A stretch of DNA of 64,000 nt. Source: Agromyces sp. 3263. GTDB taxonomy: Bacteria; Actinomycetota; Actinomycetes; Actinomycetales; Microbacteriaceae. Below the pieces are notes generated by a model that was given only the letters and a program-made list of their open reading frames with translations, was not told the DNA's origin and did not search any database. Within the stretch, counting starts at the first letter, position 1. Each line of letters starts with the position of its first letter. Of the stretch, positions 54,094 through 63,699 are shown in pieces. The stretch is taken from contig NZ_JAVDUV010000002.1 in the NCBI RefSeq assembly GCF_031456545.1, positions 434,001 to 498,000 on the forward strand, read 5' to 3'. The translations under genes and the position numbers were made by a program.

Positions 54094-54116
54094 GCTTCAA
54101 GGTTGCCTTCCGAACC

Positions 54117-54122
54117 AGCCTA
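54117..54122 (-). promoter_or_regulatory. pyr operon minus-10 element
   Basis: TAGGCT on the minus strand; predicted transcription start near 54110 gives a leader of about 46 bases that contains the whole PyrR hairpin. No clear minus-35. Confidence 0.55.
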
Positions 54123-54236
54123 CCAGCACGGCTGTGGCCGGTCCGATCGGCCCGGAGTAGCATCGGGCGCGCGGGTGCAGCAGCGGCGCGAGGGCCCGAG
54201 CGCAGGCCCGGCATTCGCTCGAAGGCGGGAGTGACC

Positions 54237-54641
54237 ATGACCGGCAGCGGCACCGCGACGGATCCCTGGCAGCTGACGACGGCCCCTGGAACCTCGGCCT
54301 ACACGATGTACCGCGACGAGGACGGCGACCCGCCGGCACTGGTCTGCGTCGTGGGCTCGACCACCCTGAAGTACCACCTGTCGGCCATCGACGACCTCAC
54401 GGCCTGGCTCCAGGCACAGGGCGACTGGGTCCCGCTCGGCGCCGCCGACGAGCAGAAGCCGGCCGCCGACGGCACCGTCGAGGCGTGGGGCCGCGCGGAG
54501 TCGAATCCCGTCGGCGGCTGGTACGGCCTCCGCAAGGGCTACCGGGGCCGGTTCGGGATGTACCTGCCGCCGCTGCTCGAGCAGCTCGGGCTCGCCGAAC
54601 TCACGCATGACGGCCGCAACAACCGCATCCGTGCGACCTGA
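54237..54641 (+). CDS. Conserved-looking hypothetical protein
   Basis: A 134-residue protein I do not recognise. It starts MTGSGTATDPWQLTTAPG and contains TSAYTMYRDEDGDPPALVCVVG, so possibly a substrate- or ligand-binding alpha/beta fold, plus LKYHLSAIDDLTAWLQ and a basic GWYGLRKGYRGRFGMYLPPL near the C-terminus. No signal peptide or membrane helix. GGGAG 5 bases before the ATG supports the start. It is divergent from pyrR and convergent with nusB, whose stop is 10 bases away, so there is no room for a terminator between them. The codon and GC pattern matches its neighbours. Confidence 0.75.
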   Translation: MTGSGTATDPWQLTTAPGTSAYTMYRDEDGDPPALVCVVGSTTLKYHLSAIDDLTAWLQAQGDWVPLGAADEQKPAADGTVEAWGRAESNPVGGWYGLRKGYRGRFGMYLPPLLEQLGLAELTHDGRNNRIRAT

Positions 54642-54651
54642 CGAGCGCCGA

Positions 54652-55065
54652 CTACGCCTTCGAGTGCGAGATCGCTGCGAGGAGGCCGTTCACGAACCCG
54701 GCGGAGTCGTCGGTGGAGAGCACCGTCGCCGCCTCGACCGCCTCGGAGATCGCGACCGCGTCGGGCACCTCGTCGTTGTAGAGGATCTCCCACGCGCCGA
54801 TGCGCAACAGCGCACGATCGACGGCCGGCATGCGCTCGAGCGTCCATCCCCGCGAGTGCGTCGTGATGAGCTCGTCGATCTCGTCGCGGTGATCGACGAT
54901 GCCGTCGACGATCTCGCGCGCATAGAGCCACGACGCCTGCCGCTCGGGCTCGCCCACTGCACGCTCGGCCTCGGCCACGAGCACCTGCTCGACCGGCACC
55001 TGGCGCATGTCGGCCGAGTACAGCATGTCGAGGGCGCGTTTGCGCGCCTTCGTCCGAGCGCTCAC
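54652..55065 (-). CDS. nusB: Transcription antitermination factor NusB
   Basis: All-alpha 137-residue RNA-binding factor for rRNA antitermination with NusE. Typical segments are [38 protein letters not shown] and [21 protein letters not shown]. Start overlaps the efp stop in a 4-base GTGA, the common efp-nusB pair. Confidence 0.96.
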   Translation of the reverse strand: MSARTKARKRALDMLYSADMRQVPVEQVLVAEAERAVGEPERQASWLYAREIVDGIVDHRDEIDELITTHSRGWTLERMPAVDRALLRIGAWEILYNDEVPDAVAISEAVEAATVLSTDDSAGFVNGLLAAISHSKA

Positions 55066-55625
55066 TCGTTCACGCGGCCGAGGTAGTCGCCCGTACGGGT
55101 GTCGACCTTGACCTTCGTGCCGGTCTCGAGGAACAGCGGCACCTGGATCTCGTAGCCGGTCTCGACCGTCGCGGGCTTGGTGCCGCCGGTCGAGCGGTCG
55201 CCCTGCAGGCCCGGCTCGGTGTAGGTGATTTCGAGCACGACCGACGCGGGCAGGTCGACGTAGAGCGGGTTGCCGTTGTTCAACGCGATCGTCACGGCCT
55301 GGTTCTCGAGCATGAAGTTCGCGGCGTCGCCGACGACGGTCGCGGGCACGGTGACCTGGTCGTAGTCGGTCGCGTCCATGAACACGAAGCCGTCACCGTC
55401 GTTGTAGAGGTAGGTGAAGTCACGGCGGTCGACGTTCTCGATGTCGATCTTCGCGCCGGCGTTGTACGTGCGGTCGACCACCTTGCCGGTCACGACGTTC
55501 TTCAGCTTCGTGCGCACGAACGCCCCGCCCTTGCCGGGCTTGACGTGCTGGAACTCGATGACGCTCCAGAGCTGGCCGTCGATGTTCAGGACGACGCCGT
55601 TCTTGATGTCAGCGGTGCTTGCCAT
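55062..55625 (-). CDS. efp: Translation elongation factor P
   Basis: Relieves ribosome stalling at polyproline. 187 residues in three beta-barrel domains; the tip loop is [15 protein letters not shown] with Lys32 at the position that is modified in some bacteria. No EpmA/EpmB genes are seen here, and actinobacterial EF-P is generally used unmodified. ATG start; TACACT at 55690-55695 gives a plausible promoter with a leader of about 60 bases. Confidence 0.97.
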   Translation of the reverse strand: MASTADIKNGVVLNIDGQLWSVIEFQHVKPGKGGAFVRTKLKNVVTGKVVDRTYNAGAKIDIENVDRRDFTYLYNDGDGFVFMDATDYDQVTVPATVVGDAANFMLENQAVTIALNNGNPLYVDLPASVVLEITYTEPGLQGDRSTGGTKPATVETGYEIQVPLFLETGTKVKVDTRTGDYLGRVNE

Positions 55626-55689
55626 GGAGGTGATTCCGATCGATCGAGGGAAGTCAGAGGGCGCGCGGCATTTCGCGTGCGACTGATCG

Positions 55690-55695
55690 AGTGTA
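55690..55695 (-). promoter_or_regulatory. efp minus-10 element
   Basis: TACACT on the minus strand, 6 bases after the aroQ stop codon and about 65 bases before the efp start. Confidence 0.45.
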
Positions 55696-55701
55696 GTCGA
55701 C

Positions 55702-56142
55702 TCAGTCGCGCGACCGCAGAACCCAGTCGATCGCCAGCCGGTAGGAGTCCGCACCGAACCCGGCGATGACGCCCGTGGCCACGCCCGAGATGACGCTCGT
55801 GTGCCGGAACGTCTCGCGCGAGTGCGGGTTCGAGAGGTGCACCTCCACGAGCGGCACCCCGGCCTGGGCCAGCTGTGCGGCCGCATCGCGGAGCGCGTAG
55901 CTGTAGTGCGTGAACGCCGCCGGGTTGAGGACGACCGGCAGTCGTCGATCCACCGCCTCGTGGATCCAGCCGATGAGCTCGGCCTCGTCGTCGGTCTGGC
56001 GCAGGTCGATCTCGACGTCGTCGGGCACGGATGCCGCGAGGCCGGCGCCGATGTCGGCGAGGGTCTCGCTCCCGTACACCTCGGGCTCGCGGGTGCCGAG
56101 GCGCCCCAGGTTCGGTCCGTTGAGGACGAGGATGGTGGTCAC
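55702..56142 (-). CDS. aroQ: Type II 3-dehydroquinate dehydratase
   Basis: Third step of the shikimate pathway. 146-residue dodecamer-forming enzyme with [21 protein letters not shown] (active-site Asn, Arg and Tyr), [15 protein letters not shown] and [18 protein letters not shown] start exactly 6 bases after TAGGCT, leaderless type. It is cut off from aroB by the inserted plus-strand gene at 56325-58580. Confidence 0.97.
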   Translation of the reverse strand: MTTILVLNGPNLGRLGTREPEVYGSETLADIGAGLAASVPDDVEIDLRQTDDEAELIGWIHEAVDRRLPVVLNPAAFTHYSYALRDAAAQLAQAGVPLVEVHLSNPHSRETFRHTSVISGVATGVIAGFGADSYRLAIDWVLRSRD

Positions 56143-56148
56143 AGGGCC

Positions 56149-56154
56149 AGCCTA
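56149..56154 (-). promoter_or_regulatory. Minus-10 element of a leaderless aroQ transcript
   Basis: TAGGCT with a 6-base spacer to the aroQ GTG. Confidence 0.6.
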
Positions 56155-56324
56155 GCGACGCGGCATCCGCCGTCGAGGCGCGACCCCGACGGCGGCCGGG
56201 TGAACCCACGGTGGACGACGCATTGACACTCGTTCGAGGGCCACTCGTCCGGTTCACGAAGTGGTCGGCGCGCGTACCCCTCATGGCCACGGCGGCGTGC
56301 CCTGCGAACGGTTGGCTCGGGCCC

Positions 56325-58580
56325 ATGCCAACAGATTCGACCCGCGCACGAACGCGCCTCGTCGCCATCGCCGCAGCCGCAGTCACGGCCGCCGCGATCC
56401 TGCTCCCCTCCCCCGCCATGGCCGCCGGGAACGACGCCCCGAAGGGCCCATCCGTGAAGAAGGTGGAGCCCACGCTCGTCGCCAGGGCGACGCTGTCAGC
56501 CGACCACCTCGAGTCCGGTCCCCCCAGCGGAGCCGCGCTCACGACCACCGTGAACGGACGAACCGGACCGTTCGCCGGGCAGGTCATCCCCGGGTTCTCC
56601 GCGGTCATCGAGAACGGCGACGGCACCTTCTGGGCGCAGCCCGACAACGGCTTCGGCGCGAAGACCAACTCGGCCGACTTCCTGCTCCGCAACTACCTCG
56701 TCCGGCCGGCGTGGCAGACGGCCGCCGGCGGCAGCGGCGATCTCGCTGTCGAGCGCTTCGTCTCCTACAACGACGCCGACCACGTGCTCGACTTCCCCAT
56801 CGTGAACGACGCGACGCCCGACCGCCTGCTCACGGGCGCAGACTTCGACATCGAGTCGGTCGTGCGCGCGAAGGACGGCTCGTTCTGGGTCGGCGAGGAG
56901 TTCGGTCCGTTCCTGCTGCACTTCGACGCCGACGGCACCCTGCTCGAGAAGCCCTTCTCGCTTCCGAACGGCGCCAAGTCGCCGCAGAACCCCTACCTCC
57001 AGCCCGGCGAGACGCCGCGGGTCCGTGCGAGCCGCGGCTTCGAGGCGCTCGCGGGATCGGCGAACGGGCGCTACGTGTACCCCGTCGTCGAGGGGTCGTA
57101 TGCAGACGACCCCGACCTGCGCCGCCGAGAGGTGCTGGAGTTCGACACGAAGACCGGCGCCTACACGGGCCGGACGTGGAACTACGAGACCGACCAGGAC
57201 GCGAACGTCGTCGGGGACGCGTTCACCGTGCGCAACGGCGTGCTGCTCCTCGTCGAGCGCGACGACTTCGAGGGCGATCAGGCCGTCACCAAGCGCATCT
57301 ACCAGGTCGACCTCAAGCGCATCGACGCCGAGGGCAAGCTCGAGAAGACGCTCGTGCTCGACGCCCTGCGGATCGCGAACCCGGACCTCATCGGCGCCGG
57401 CGACGGCTACGGTACGGGTGACCCGTTCTCCCTGCCGGTGCAGTCGTTCGAGACGGTCGTCCAGCTGAAGGACGGCAACCTCCTCATCGCGAACGACAAC
57501 AACTACCCGGGCAACGACGCACGAATCACCGGGACGCCCGACGACACCGAGTTCGATGTCATCGACCTCGACCGAACACGCGTGCAGCCTTCCGAGGTCA
57601 CCGTCGTGGCGCACCGGGGCGCCAGCGGGTACCGTCCTGAGCACACGCTCGCCGCCTATGAGACGGCGATCACCGAGTGCGCCGACTTCATCGAGCCCGA
57701 CGTCGTGTCGACGAAGGACGGCGTCCTCGTCGCTCGCCACGAGAACGAGATCAGCGGCACCACGGATGTCGCGTCCCGCCCGGCGTTCGCCGACCGCAAG
57801 GCCACGAAGGTCATCGACGGCGTCTCGGTCACGGGGTGGTTCACCGAGGACTTCACGCTCGCGGAGCTGAAGACGCTGCGCGCGGTCGAGCGCCTGCCGC
57901 AGGTCCGCCCGGCGAACGCCGCGTTCAACGGGCTGTACGCGATCCCCACGCTCGATGAGGTGCTCGACCTCGCGCGGCATTCGGTGAGCTGCGACGGCCT
58001 GCCCGTCGGCGTCTACCCCGAGACGAAGCACCCGAGCTACTTCGACTCGATCGGCCTCTCGCTCGAGGAGCCGCTCGTCGCCGAGCTCTCCCGCAACGGA
58101 CTCGACTCCGCCGACGCGCCCGTGATCGTGCAGAGCTTCGAGGTGGCCAACCTGGAGGAGCTCGACGGCGCCACCGACGTGCCGCTCGCCCAGCTCCTCA
58201 ACTCGAGCGGTCGCCCCTACGACTTCACGGTGGGCGGTGACCCGCGCACCTACGCCGACCTGGCCACGGCTGCCGGGCTCGCCGAGATCGCGACGTACGC
58301 CGACGGCGTCGGGGTGGAGAAGAACCTCGTGATCCCGCGCACCGCAACGGGGGCGCTCGGGACGCCGACCACCCTCGTGGCCGACGCCCACGCGGTGGGG
58401 CTCGACGTGCACGCCTGGACCTTCCGCCGCGAGAACGCGTTCCTGCCGGCCGAGTTCCGTTCCAGCGCCGATCCAGCCGGCATCGGCGACCTCGCGGGCG
58501 AGCTGGAGGTGTTCCTCCACGCCGACCTCGACGGCTTCTTCAGCGACAACCCCGACATCGGGACGGCGGTCGCCGGCTGA
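56325..58580 (+). CDS. Secreted phytase-like / glycerophosphodiester phosphodiesterase fusion
   Basis: A 751-residue exported two-domain protein. Residues 1-33 are a Sec signal peptide (RLVAIAAAAVTAAAILLPSP, cleavage near AMA). About 55-415 match the esterase-like-phytase family (FSAVIENGDGTFWAQPDNGFG, FWVGEEFGPFLLHFDADG, RGFEALAGSANGRYVYPVVEG). About 425-745 form a glycerophosphodiesterase barrel with VVAHRGASGYRPEHTLAAY, DFIEPDVVSTKDGVLVARHE and YPETKHPSYF. Likely releases glycerol 3-phosphate or phosphate outside the cell. ATG at 56325 fits the signal peptide; no strong ribosome binding site. It is inserted in opposite orientation between aroB and aroQ. Confidence 0.9.
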   Translation: MPTDSTRARTRLVAIAAAAVTAAAILLPSPAMAAGNDAPKGPSVKKVEPTLVARATLSADHLESGPPSGAALTTTVNGRTGPFAGQVIPGFSAVIENGDGTFWAQPDNGFGAKTNSADFLLRNYLVRPAWQTAAGGSGDLAVERFVSYNDADHVLDFPIVNDATPDRLLTGADFDIESVVRAKDGSFWVGEEFGPFLLHFDADGTLLEKPFSLPNGAKSPQNPYLQPGETPRVRASRGFEALAGSANGRYVYPVVEGSYADDPDLRRREVLEFDTKTGAYTGRTWNYETDQDANVVGDAFTVRNGVLLLVERDDFEGDQAVTKRIYQVDLKRIDAEGKLEKTLVLDALRIANPDLIGAGDGYGTGDPFSLPVQSFETVVQLKDGNLLIANDNNYPGNDARITGTPDDTEFDVIDLDRTRVQPSEVTVVAHRGASGYRPEHTLAAYETAITECADFIEPDVVSTKDGVLVARHENEISGTTDVASRPAFADRKATKVIDGVSVTGWFTEDFTLAELKTLRAVERLPQVRPANAAFNGLYAIPTLDEVLDLARHSVSCDGLPVGVYPETKHPSYFDSIGLSLEEPLVAELSRNGLDSADAPVIVQSFEVANLEELDGATDVPLAQLLNSSGRPYDFTVGGDPRTYADLATAAGLAEIATYADGVGVEKNLVIPRTATGALGTPTTLVADAHAVGLDVHAWTFRRENAFLPAEFRSSADPAGIGDLAGELEVFLHADLDGFFSDNPDIGTAVAG

Positions 58581-58599
58581 TCAGCACCGATCGACCAAA

Positions 58600-58637
58600 C
58601 GGAATGGGGGGATGCCACCGGGCATCCCCCCGTTCCG
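58600..58637. terminator. Bidirectional terminator between the GDPD gene and aroB
   Basis: A 17-bp stem (CGGAAT-GGGGGGATGCC / GGCATCCCCCC-GTTCCG, one G-T pair) with a 4-base ACCG loop, centred in the 64-base gap between two convergent genes; it can serve both strands. Confidence 0.85.
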
Positions 58638-58644
58638 GTCGATC

Positions 58645-59730
58645 TCAGGAGGCGATCTCCTGGTAGGCCGCGAACAGCAGCGACTGGTCGGGGGCCAGCA
58701 TCACCGTCGGCTTGGCGAGGTCGTCGAGCACGATGAACCGGAGCTGGCCGGCGCGGGCCTTCTTGTCGCGCTGCATCGTCGCGAGGAGCGTGTTCCAGCG
58801 GCCGGCGGGATAGCTCGTGGGCAGTCCGAGCAGGTCGAGCACGCGCTTGTGCCGGTCTGCGACGTCATCCGAGAGCCGGCCCGACAGGCGGCCGAGTTCG
58901 GCGGCGAACGCCAGGCCGACGGAGACCGCGGCACCGTGCCGCCACTGGTAGCGCTCGGCGTGCTCGACGGCGTGGCCGAGGGTGTGGCCGTAATTGAGGA
59001 TCTCACGGAGCCCCTGCTCGGTGAAGTCCTCGGAGACGACCTCGGCCTTCATGTGAATCGCGAGCTCGACGACGCGGCGGAACTCGGGCGAGGCCGGATC
59101 GGTCGCCCGGTCGGGATCGGCCTCGATGAGATCGAGGATCTCCGGATAGCGGATGAACCCCGCCTTCACGATCTCGGCGAAGCCGGCGAGGATCTCGTTG
59201 CGCGGCAGGGTGTCGAGCAGCTCGAGGTCGCACAGCACCGCGGCGGGGGCGTGGAAGACGCCGACGAGGTTCTTGCCCTCGTTCGTGTTGATGCCGGTCT
59301 TGCCTCCCACGGCCGCGTCGACCATGCCGAGCACCGTCGTCGGCAGCTGCACGATGCGGACGCCTCGGAGCCAGGTGCCCGCGACGAAACCGGCGAGGTC
59401 GGTGATCGCGCCGCCGCCGAGCCCGACCACGGCGTCACTGCGCGTGAAGTCGGCCTGTCCGAGGATCTGCCAGCAGAACGCCGCGACCTCGACCCGCTTG
59501 CCCGCCTCCGCGTCCGGCACCTCGGCGAGCAGCACCTCGAAGCGGTCGGAGAGCTCCTCGCGCAGCGCGGCGGCCCGAGCGCCCAGGGTCGGCGCGTGCA
59601 CGATGAGCACCTTGCGCACCGCGGACCCGAGCGCCTCGCCGAGTTCGGCGGCCACTCCGCGGCCGACCACGACCTGATATCCCGACTCCCCGCCGACCGG
59701 GATCACCGTGCGCGTCTCGCCTGCCGTCAT
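58645..59730 (-). CDS. aroB: 3-Dehydroquinate synthase
   Basis: Second step of the shikimate pathway. 361 residues with the NAD site (VVGLGGGAITDLAGFVAGTWLRG), VDAAVGGKTGIN and metal ligands in FAEIVKAG, NYGHTLGHAVEH. ATG overlaps the aroK stop (ATGA). Confidence 0.97.
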   Translation of the reverse strand: MTAGETRTVIPVGGESGYQVVVGRGVAAELGEALGSAVRKVLIVHAPTLGARAAALREELSDRFEVLLAEVPDAEAGKRVEVAAFCWQILGQADFTRSDAVVGLGGGAITDLAGFVAGTWLRGVRIVQLPTTVLGMVDAAVGGKTGINTNEGKNLVGVFHAPAAVLCDLELLDTLPRNEILAGFAEIVKAGFIRYPEILDLIEADPDRATDPASPEFRRVVELAIHMKAEVVSEDFTEQGLREILNYGHTLGHAVEHAERYQWRHGAAVSVGLAFAAELGRLSGRLSDDVADRHKRVLDLLGLPTSYPAGRWNTLLATMQRDKKARAGQLRFIVLDDLAKPTVMLAPDQSLLFAAYQEIAS

Positions 59731-60245
59731 CGTGCTCCTCCGAACCGCTCGGTGATGTCCTCGACGATGCGCGCGACCGAGCGGCGCGACGTGTCGATCT
59801 CGAGGTCGGCGAGCGCGGCGTAGACCGGTGCCCGTTCCTCCATGATGGCCGTCCACCTGGCCAGGCCGCCCTCGGCGATGAGCGGACGGGACCCGCCCGC
59901 GAGCCGCGGCGCGACCGCCTCGGCCGTGACCTTCAGCCACACCACCGGCAGCCCGGCGAGGTCGTCACGGGTGTCGGGATGCAGCACCGCTCCCCCGCCG
60001 AGCGAGATCACGGCCTCCTCCCGCAGCGCGTCCGCGACGACCTCGCGCTCGACGATGCGGAAGTACTCCTCGCCCTCGCGCTCGAAGATCTGGTCGATCG
60101 GTCCGTAGCGCTCGGTGATGCGGGTGTCGGTGTCGACGAACGGGGCGTCGGCGGATGCCGCGAGCCGCTGTCCGACGCGCGACTTGCCCGCTCCCATGGG
60201 GCCGACGAGCACGATGGGGAGCGCGAGCCGGGGGCCGTCAGACAC
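59727..60245 (-). CDS. aroK: Shikimate kinase
   Basis: Phosphorylates shikimate at O3. 172 residues with P-loop GPMGAGKSR (15-23), [13 protein letters not shown] shikimate site, GGGAV loop and LAGGSRPLI lid. GTG start overlaps the aroC stop by 8 bases (GTGTCTGA). Confidence 0.96.
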   Translation of the reverse strand: MSDGPRLALPIVLVGPMGAGKSRVGQRLAASADAPFVDTDTRITERYGPIDQIFEREGEEYFRIVEREVVADALREEAVISLGGGAVLHPDTRDDLAGLPVVWLKVTAEAVAPRLAGGSRPLIAEGGLARWTAIMEERAPVYAALADLEIDTSRRSVARIVEDITERFGGAR

Positions 60246-61458
60246 GGTCGCGGGAGGCATCCGCGTCGGCGATCTCGGTGAGGAGCGCGTCGGGGATGGC
60301 GGCGAGGTACGAATCGAGGTTGCGACGGGTCTCGACGACGGAATCGCCGCCGAACTTCTCGAGCACGGCGTTGGCGAGCGTGAGCGCGACCATCGCCTCG
60401 GCGACGACGCCCGCCGCCGGCACGGCGCAGACATCCGACCGCTGATGGTGGGCGGGAGCCGCCTCGCCCGTGGCGACGTCGATGGTCGGCAGGGCGTGCG
60501 GGATCGTCGCGATGGGCTTCATGCCGGCGCGGACGCGCAGCACCGTTCCGGTCGACATGCCGCCCTCGGTGCCGCCGGCACGGTCGCTCGCCCGCACGAT
60601 GCGCCCGTCGGCGAGATGCAGCTCGTCGTGCGCGGCCGAGCCGCGACGGGTGGTGGTGGTGAAGCCGTCACCCACCTCGACGCCCTTGATGGCCTGGATG
60701 CCCATGAGCGCCGCGGCGAGCTGCGCGTCGAGCCGGCGGTCCCAGTGCACGTACGACCCGAGGCCGGGCGGCACCCCGTAGGCGAGCACCTCGACCACGC
60801 CGCCGAGGGTGTCGCCGTCCTTGTGGGCCGCATCGACCTCGGCCACCATCCGCGCCGAGGTCTCCTCGTCGAAGCAGCGCACCGGGTCGGCATCGAGGCG
60901 GTCGACGTCGCCGGGCAGCGGGAGGGGGCGGTCCTCGGGCACGCGCACCGGGCCGATGGCGATGGTGTGCGCGACGAGGCGGATGCCGAGCTCGGCCAGG
61001 AATCCCCGGGCGACCGCGCCGAGCGCGACGCGGGCGGCGGTCTCGCGGGCACTCGCACGCTCGAGCACCGGGCGGGCCTCGTCGAAGCCGTACTTCTGCA
61101 TGCCGACGAGGTCGGCGTGGCCGGGGCGCGGACGCGTGAGGGGTGCGCCGCGGCCGCGGCCGAGCTTCGCCGGGTCGATGGGCTCGGGGCTCATCACCTC
61201 CTGCCACTTCGGCCACTCGGTGTTGCCGATGCGCAGGGCGACCGGGCTGCCGAGGCTCACGCCGTGGCGGACGCCTCCCGAGATCTCGAGCTCGTCCTGC
61301 TCGAACTTCATGCGCGCACCACGGCCGTAGCCGAGCTTGCGGCGCGCGAGGTCGGCGCGGATTGCGTCGAGCGAGACGGGGATACCGGCGGGAAGACCCT
61401 CGAGGATCGCGACGAGCTCAGGCCCGTGCGACTCTCCGGCGGTGAGCCAACGGAGCAT
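60238..61458 (-). CDS. aroC: Chorismate synthase
   Basis: Last step of the shikimate pathway, with reduced FMN. 406 residues with [48 protein letters not shown] and the GTEGGMSTG and [15 protein letters not shown] blocks. GAAGGA 7 bases upstream supports the ATG. Twenty-three bases after aroE. Confidence 0.97.
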   Translation of the reverse strand: MLRWLTAGESHGPELVAILEGLPAGIPVSLDAIRADLARRKLGYGRGARMKFEQDELEISGGVRHGVSLGSPVALRIGNTEWPKWQEVMSPEPIDPAKLGRGRGAPLTRPRPGHADLVGMQKYGFDEARPVLERASARETAARVALGAVARGFLAELGIRLVAHTIAIGPVRVPEDRPLPLPGDVDRLDADPVRCFDEETSARMVAEVDAAHKDGDTLGGVVEVLAYGVPPGLGSYVHWDRRLDAQLAAALMGIQAIKGVEVGDGFTTTTRRGSAAHDELHLADGRIVRASDRAGGTEGGMSTGTVLRVRAGMKPIATIPHALPTIDVATGEAAPAHHQRSDVCAVPAAGVVAEAMVALTLANAVLEKFGGDSVVETRRNLDSYLAAIPDALLTEIADADASRDRV

Positions 61459-61481
61459 GCTCCTATCCTTCCACAGGCGGA

Positions 61482-62333
61482 TCAGAGCGAACGGCGCATG
61501 ACGTCGAGGACGGCGGCCTCATCGGGCAGCTCGCGGAGGGGATCCCCCGACGTGAAGATGCGCACCTGCAGGAGCGCCTGGTGCAGCAGCATCTCGAGCC
61601 CGTGCACCACGGTCCCGCCTGCCTCGAGCCACTGCGAGGCGAGGGTCGTCGGCCACGGTGCGTACGCGACGTCGAACAGCGGCGTGCGTTCCCTGAGCCG
61701 GACGGATGCCGCCACGCCGGGGTCTGCACCACCGGGCAGGGTGCTGACGACCAGGTCGGCGTCGTCGATCGCGGGCAGGTCGCCGATCGGCCGGACCTCG
61801 ACACGGAGGCCGAGGGCGGCCCCGAGGCCCGAGATCGCCGCGCCGGCCTCGGGCCGGCGCAGGAGCACCTCCACCGACTGCGCGCCGAGCTCGGCCATGG
61901 CGGCGAGGGCCGATGCCGCGGTCGCTCCCCCGCCGAGCAGCACACCGTGCCCCGCGCGGTCGCAACCGGCCTCCCGGAGCGCGCGAACGATGCCGCCGAC
62001 ATCCGTGTTGAACCCCCGTCGCAGCCCATCGGCGAGCAGCACGGTGTTCGCCGCGTTCGTCAGCCGTGCGATCTCGTCGAGGTCGTCGAGCAGCGGCAGC
62101 ACGTCCTGCTTGAGCGGCATCGTGAGCGACAGCCCGCGCCACGCGGCATCCCGCGTGTCGAGGAACCCGGCCAGCCCGGCGCCGTCCATCTCGACGGCGG
62201 TGTACTCCCAGTCCAGGCCGAGCCTGGCATACGCCGCTCGGTGAAGGGCCGGGCTCCTCGAGTGCGAGATCGGCGACCCCAGGACGGCCAGCCGAGCCGC
62301 GCGCGGCGCGCCACCTGCGCCGGGGTCACTCAC
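61482..62333 (-). CDS. aroE: Shikimate dehydrogenase
   Basis: Reduces 3-dehydroshikimate with NADPH. 283 residues: [21 protein letters not shown] (substrate-binding Ser pair), [14 protein letters not shown] with catalytic Lys, [17 protein letters not shown]ossmann loop and [18 protein letters not shown] overlaps the mltG stop by 8 bases. Confidence 0.95.
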   Translation of the reverse strand: MSDPGAGGAPRAARLAVLGSPISHSRSPALHRAAYARLGLDWEYTAVEMDGAGLAGFLDTRDAAWRGLSLTMPLKQDVLPLLDDLDEIARLTNAANTVLLADGLRRGFNTDVGGIVRALREAGCDRAGHGVLLGGGATAASALAAMAELGAQSVEVLLRRPEAGAAISGLGAALGLRVEVRPIGDLPAIDDADLVVSTLPGGADPGVAASVRLRERTPLFDVAYAPWPTTLASQWLEAGGTVVHGLEMLLHQALLQVRIFTSGDPLRELPDEAAVLDVMRRSL

Positions 62334-63699
62334 AGTAGGCCGCGTTCTCCTCGCTGGCGGCGCACCACTCCTGCAGCTGCGCGACCGCCGCCTCGTGCTC
62401 CTCGACGGTCGTCGAGAACACCGTCTCGCCCGTGGCGAGGTTCACCGGGACGAAGAAGAGCCAGGTGCCCTCGGCGGGGTGGATCGCCGCGTTGATGGCG
62501 ACGTCGCCGGGATTGCCGATCGGCCCGATCGGCAGTCCGGGGTTCGCGTAGGTGTTGTAGCGGTTGGAGGCGTCGGCGCGCTCGGCGTCGGTCGTCCACA
62601 CGGTGTGCGTGTTGCCAGTGCCATAGGCGACCGTGGCATCCGATTCGAGATTCATGCCCTGGTCGAGGCGGTTCTGGAACACGCGGGCGACCTTCGGGAA
62701 GTCCTCGGTGTTCGATCCCGCCTCGCGCTGCACGATCGAGGCCAGCACGATCGTCCTCCAGCGCTGGTCGGCGGGCACGCCGGCGGCGTCGAGCGCCTCG
62801 AACTGGCGGTCGACGAGCGTCTGCAGCACACCATGGGCGTCGATGCCGGGATCGAGCGTGTACGTCGCCGGGAAGAGGAAGCCCTCGAGGTTGGTGGCCT
62901 CCACGGGCAGCCCGTAGTTCGCGGGCGGCTCCGCCGCCGCGGCCTGGAGTTCCTCGATCGGGATGCCGGTTCCCTCCGCGATCGCGACGAGCACGTCGGG
63001 CAGCGCCGTGCCCTCTGGGATGACGAAGGTGTTCTCCAGCTTGTTGGCGGGGTCGGTCAGCGCATCCAGGGCCGCCTGCGCGCTCATCTGCTCGGCCAGC
63101 TGGTAGGCGCCCGGGTGGAACTCGGGCTCGGGCGACTGCTCGAGGAGCAGGTCGTAGAAGGCGTCGTAGGACGCGGTCACGCCCTCGTCGACGAGGTTCT
63201 CGGCGATGTCGGAGCCGGTCTCGCCGTCGTGGATCATGAAGACGACCTCGCCGGTTCCGGCGCCCGTGTAGTCGGCAGCGGGTGTGAACCGCTCGATCAG
63301 GGCGTTGATGGGCCCCTGCAGGAAGAAGACGGCGCCCGCGACGAGCGCGGCCACGATGACGAGTCCCACGAGGCATCCCCATGGGCCGCGGCGCCTCGGG
63401 TGCTCGGGCTCGTGCACCTCGTAGTCGGATGCCACGGCGCGGCGCTCCGCGCGCGACGGCTTGGCGGGCGCGAGCACCTCGGGCTCCGTCGCGGCGGCGC
63501 GACGCTGCTCGGCCTCGCGCGCTTCCCGACGGGTCATGGGACGGTCGGGCGCGGCCGCGATGTGCTCGGGCGAGGGCGGCTCCCCCGCGGAGCCCAGCTG
63601 GGGGCGCGTCGGGTCGACGTCGCCGGCGAGCAGCGCATGCCAGTCGACCGCGGCGCGATCCGTCGAGGATCCGTGCGGCTCCGAGGGGAACTGGGTCAC
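62326..63699 (-). CDS. mltG: Endolytic transglycosylase MltG
   Basis: Membrane enzyme that cleaves nascent glycan strands and sets their length. 457 residues: a cytoplasmic N-terminal tail of about 105 residues, charged and Arg/Glu/Pro-rich, one membrane helix (about 107-127, CLVGLVIVAALVAGAVFFL), a LysM-like segment and the YceG domain with catalytic Glu in SIVQREAGSNTEDFPKVARVF, plus GLPIGPIGNPG. GTG overlaps the ruvX stop in GTGA. The ruvX-mltG-aroE order is conserved in actinobacteria. Confidence 0.95.
   Translation of the reverse strand: MTQFPSEPHGSSTDRAAVDWHALLAGDVDPTRPQLGSAGEPPSPEHIAAAPDRPMTRREAREAEQRRAAATEPEVLAPAKPSRAERRAVASDYEVHEPEHPRRRGPWGCLVGLVIVAALVAGAVFFLQGPINALIERFTPAADYTGAGTGEVVFMIHDGETGSDIAENLVDEGVTASYDAFYDLLLEQSPEPEFHPGAYQLAEQMSAQAALDALTDPANKLENTFVIPEGTALPDVLVAIAEGTGIPIEELQAAAAEPPANYGLPVEATNLEGFLFPATYTLDPGIDAHGVLQTLVDRQFEALDAAGVPADQRWRTIVLASIVQREAGSNTEDFPKVARVFQNRLDQGMNLESDATVAYGTGNTHTVWTTDAERADASNRYNTYANPGLPIGPIGNPGDVAINAAIHPAEGTWLFFVPVNLATGETVFSTTVEEHEAAVAQLQEWCAASEENAAYCE

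Noticed and set aside
56223..56228. TTGACA as minus-35 of the phosphodiesterase promoter
   Set aside because: No acceptable minus-10 lies 16-18 bases downstream.
56198..56258. GTTCAC sequences upstream of the phosphodiesterase as a PHO box
   Set aside because: There is one copy on each strand rather than adjacent 11-base direct repeats, so the PhoP consensus is not met.
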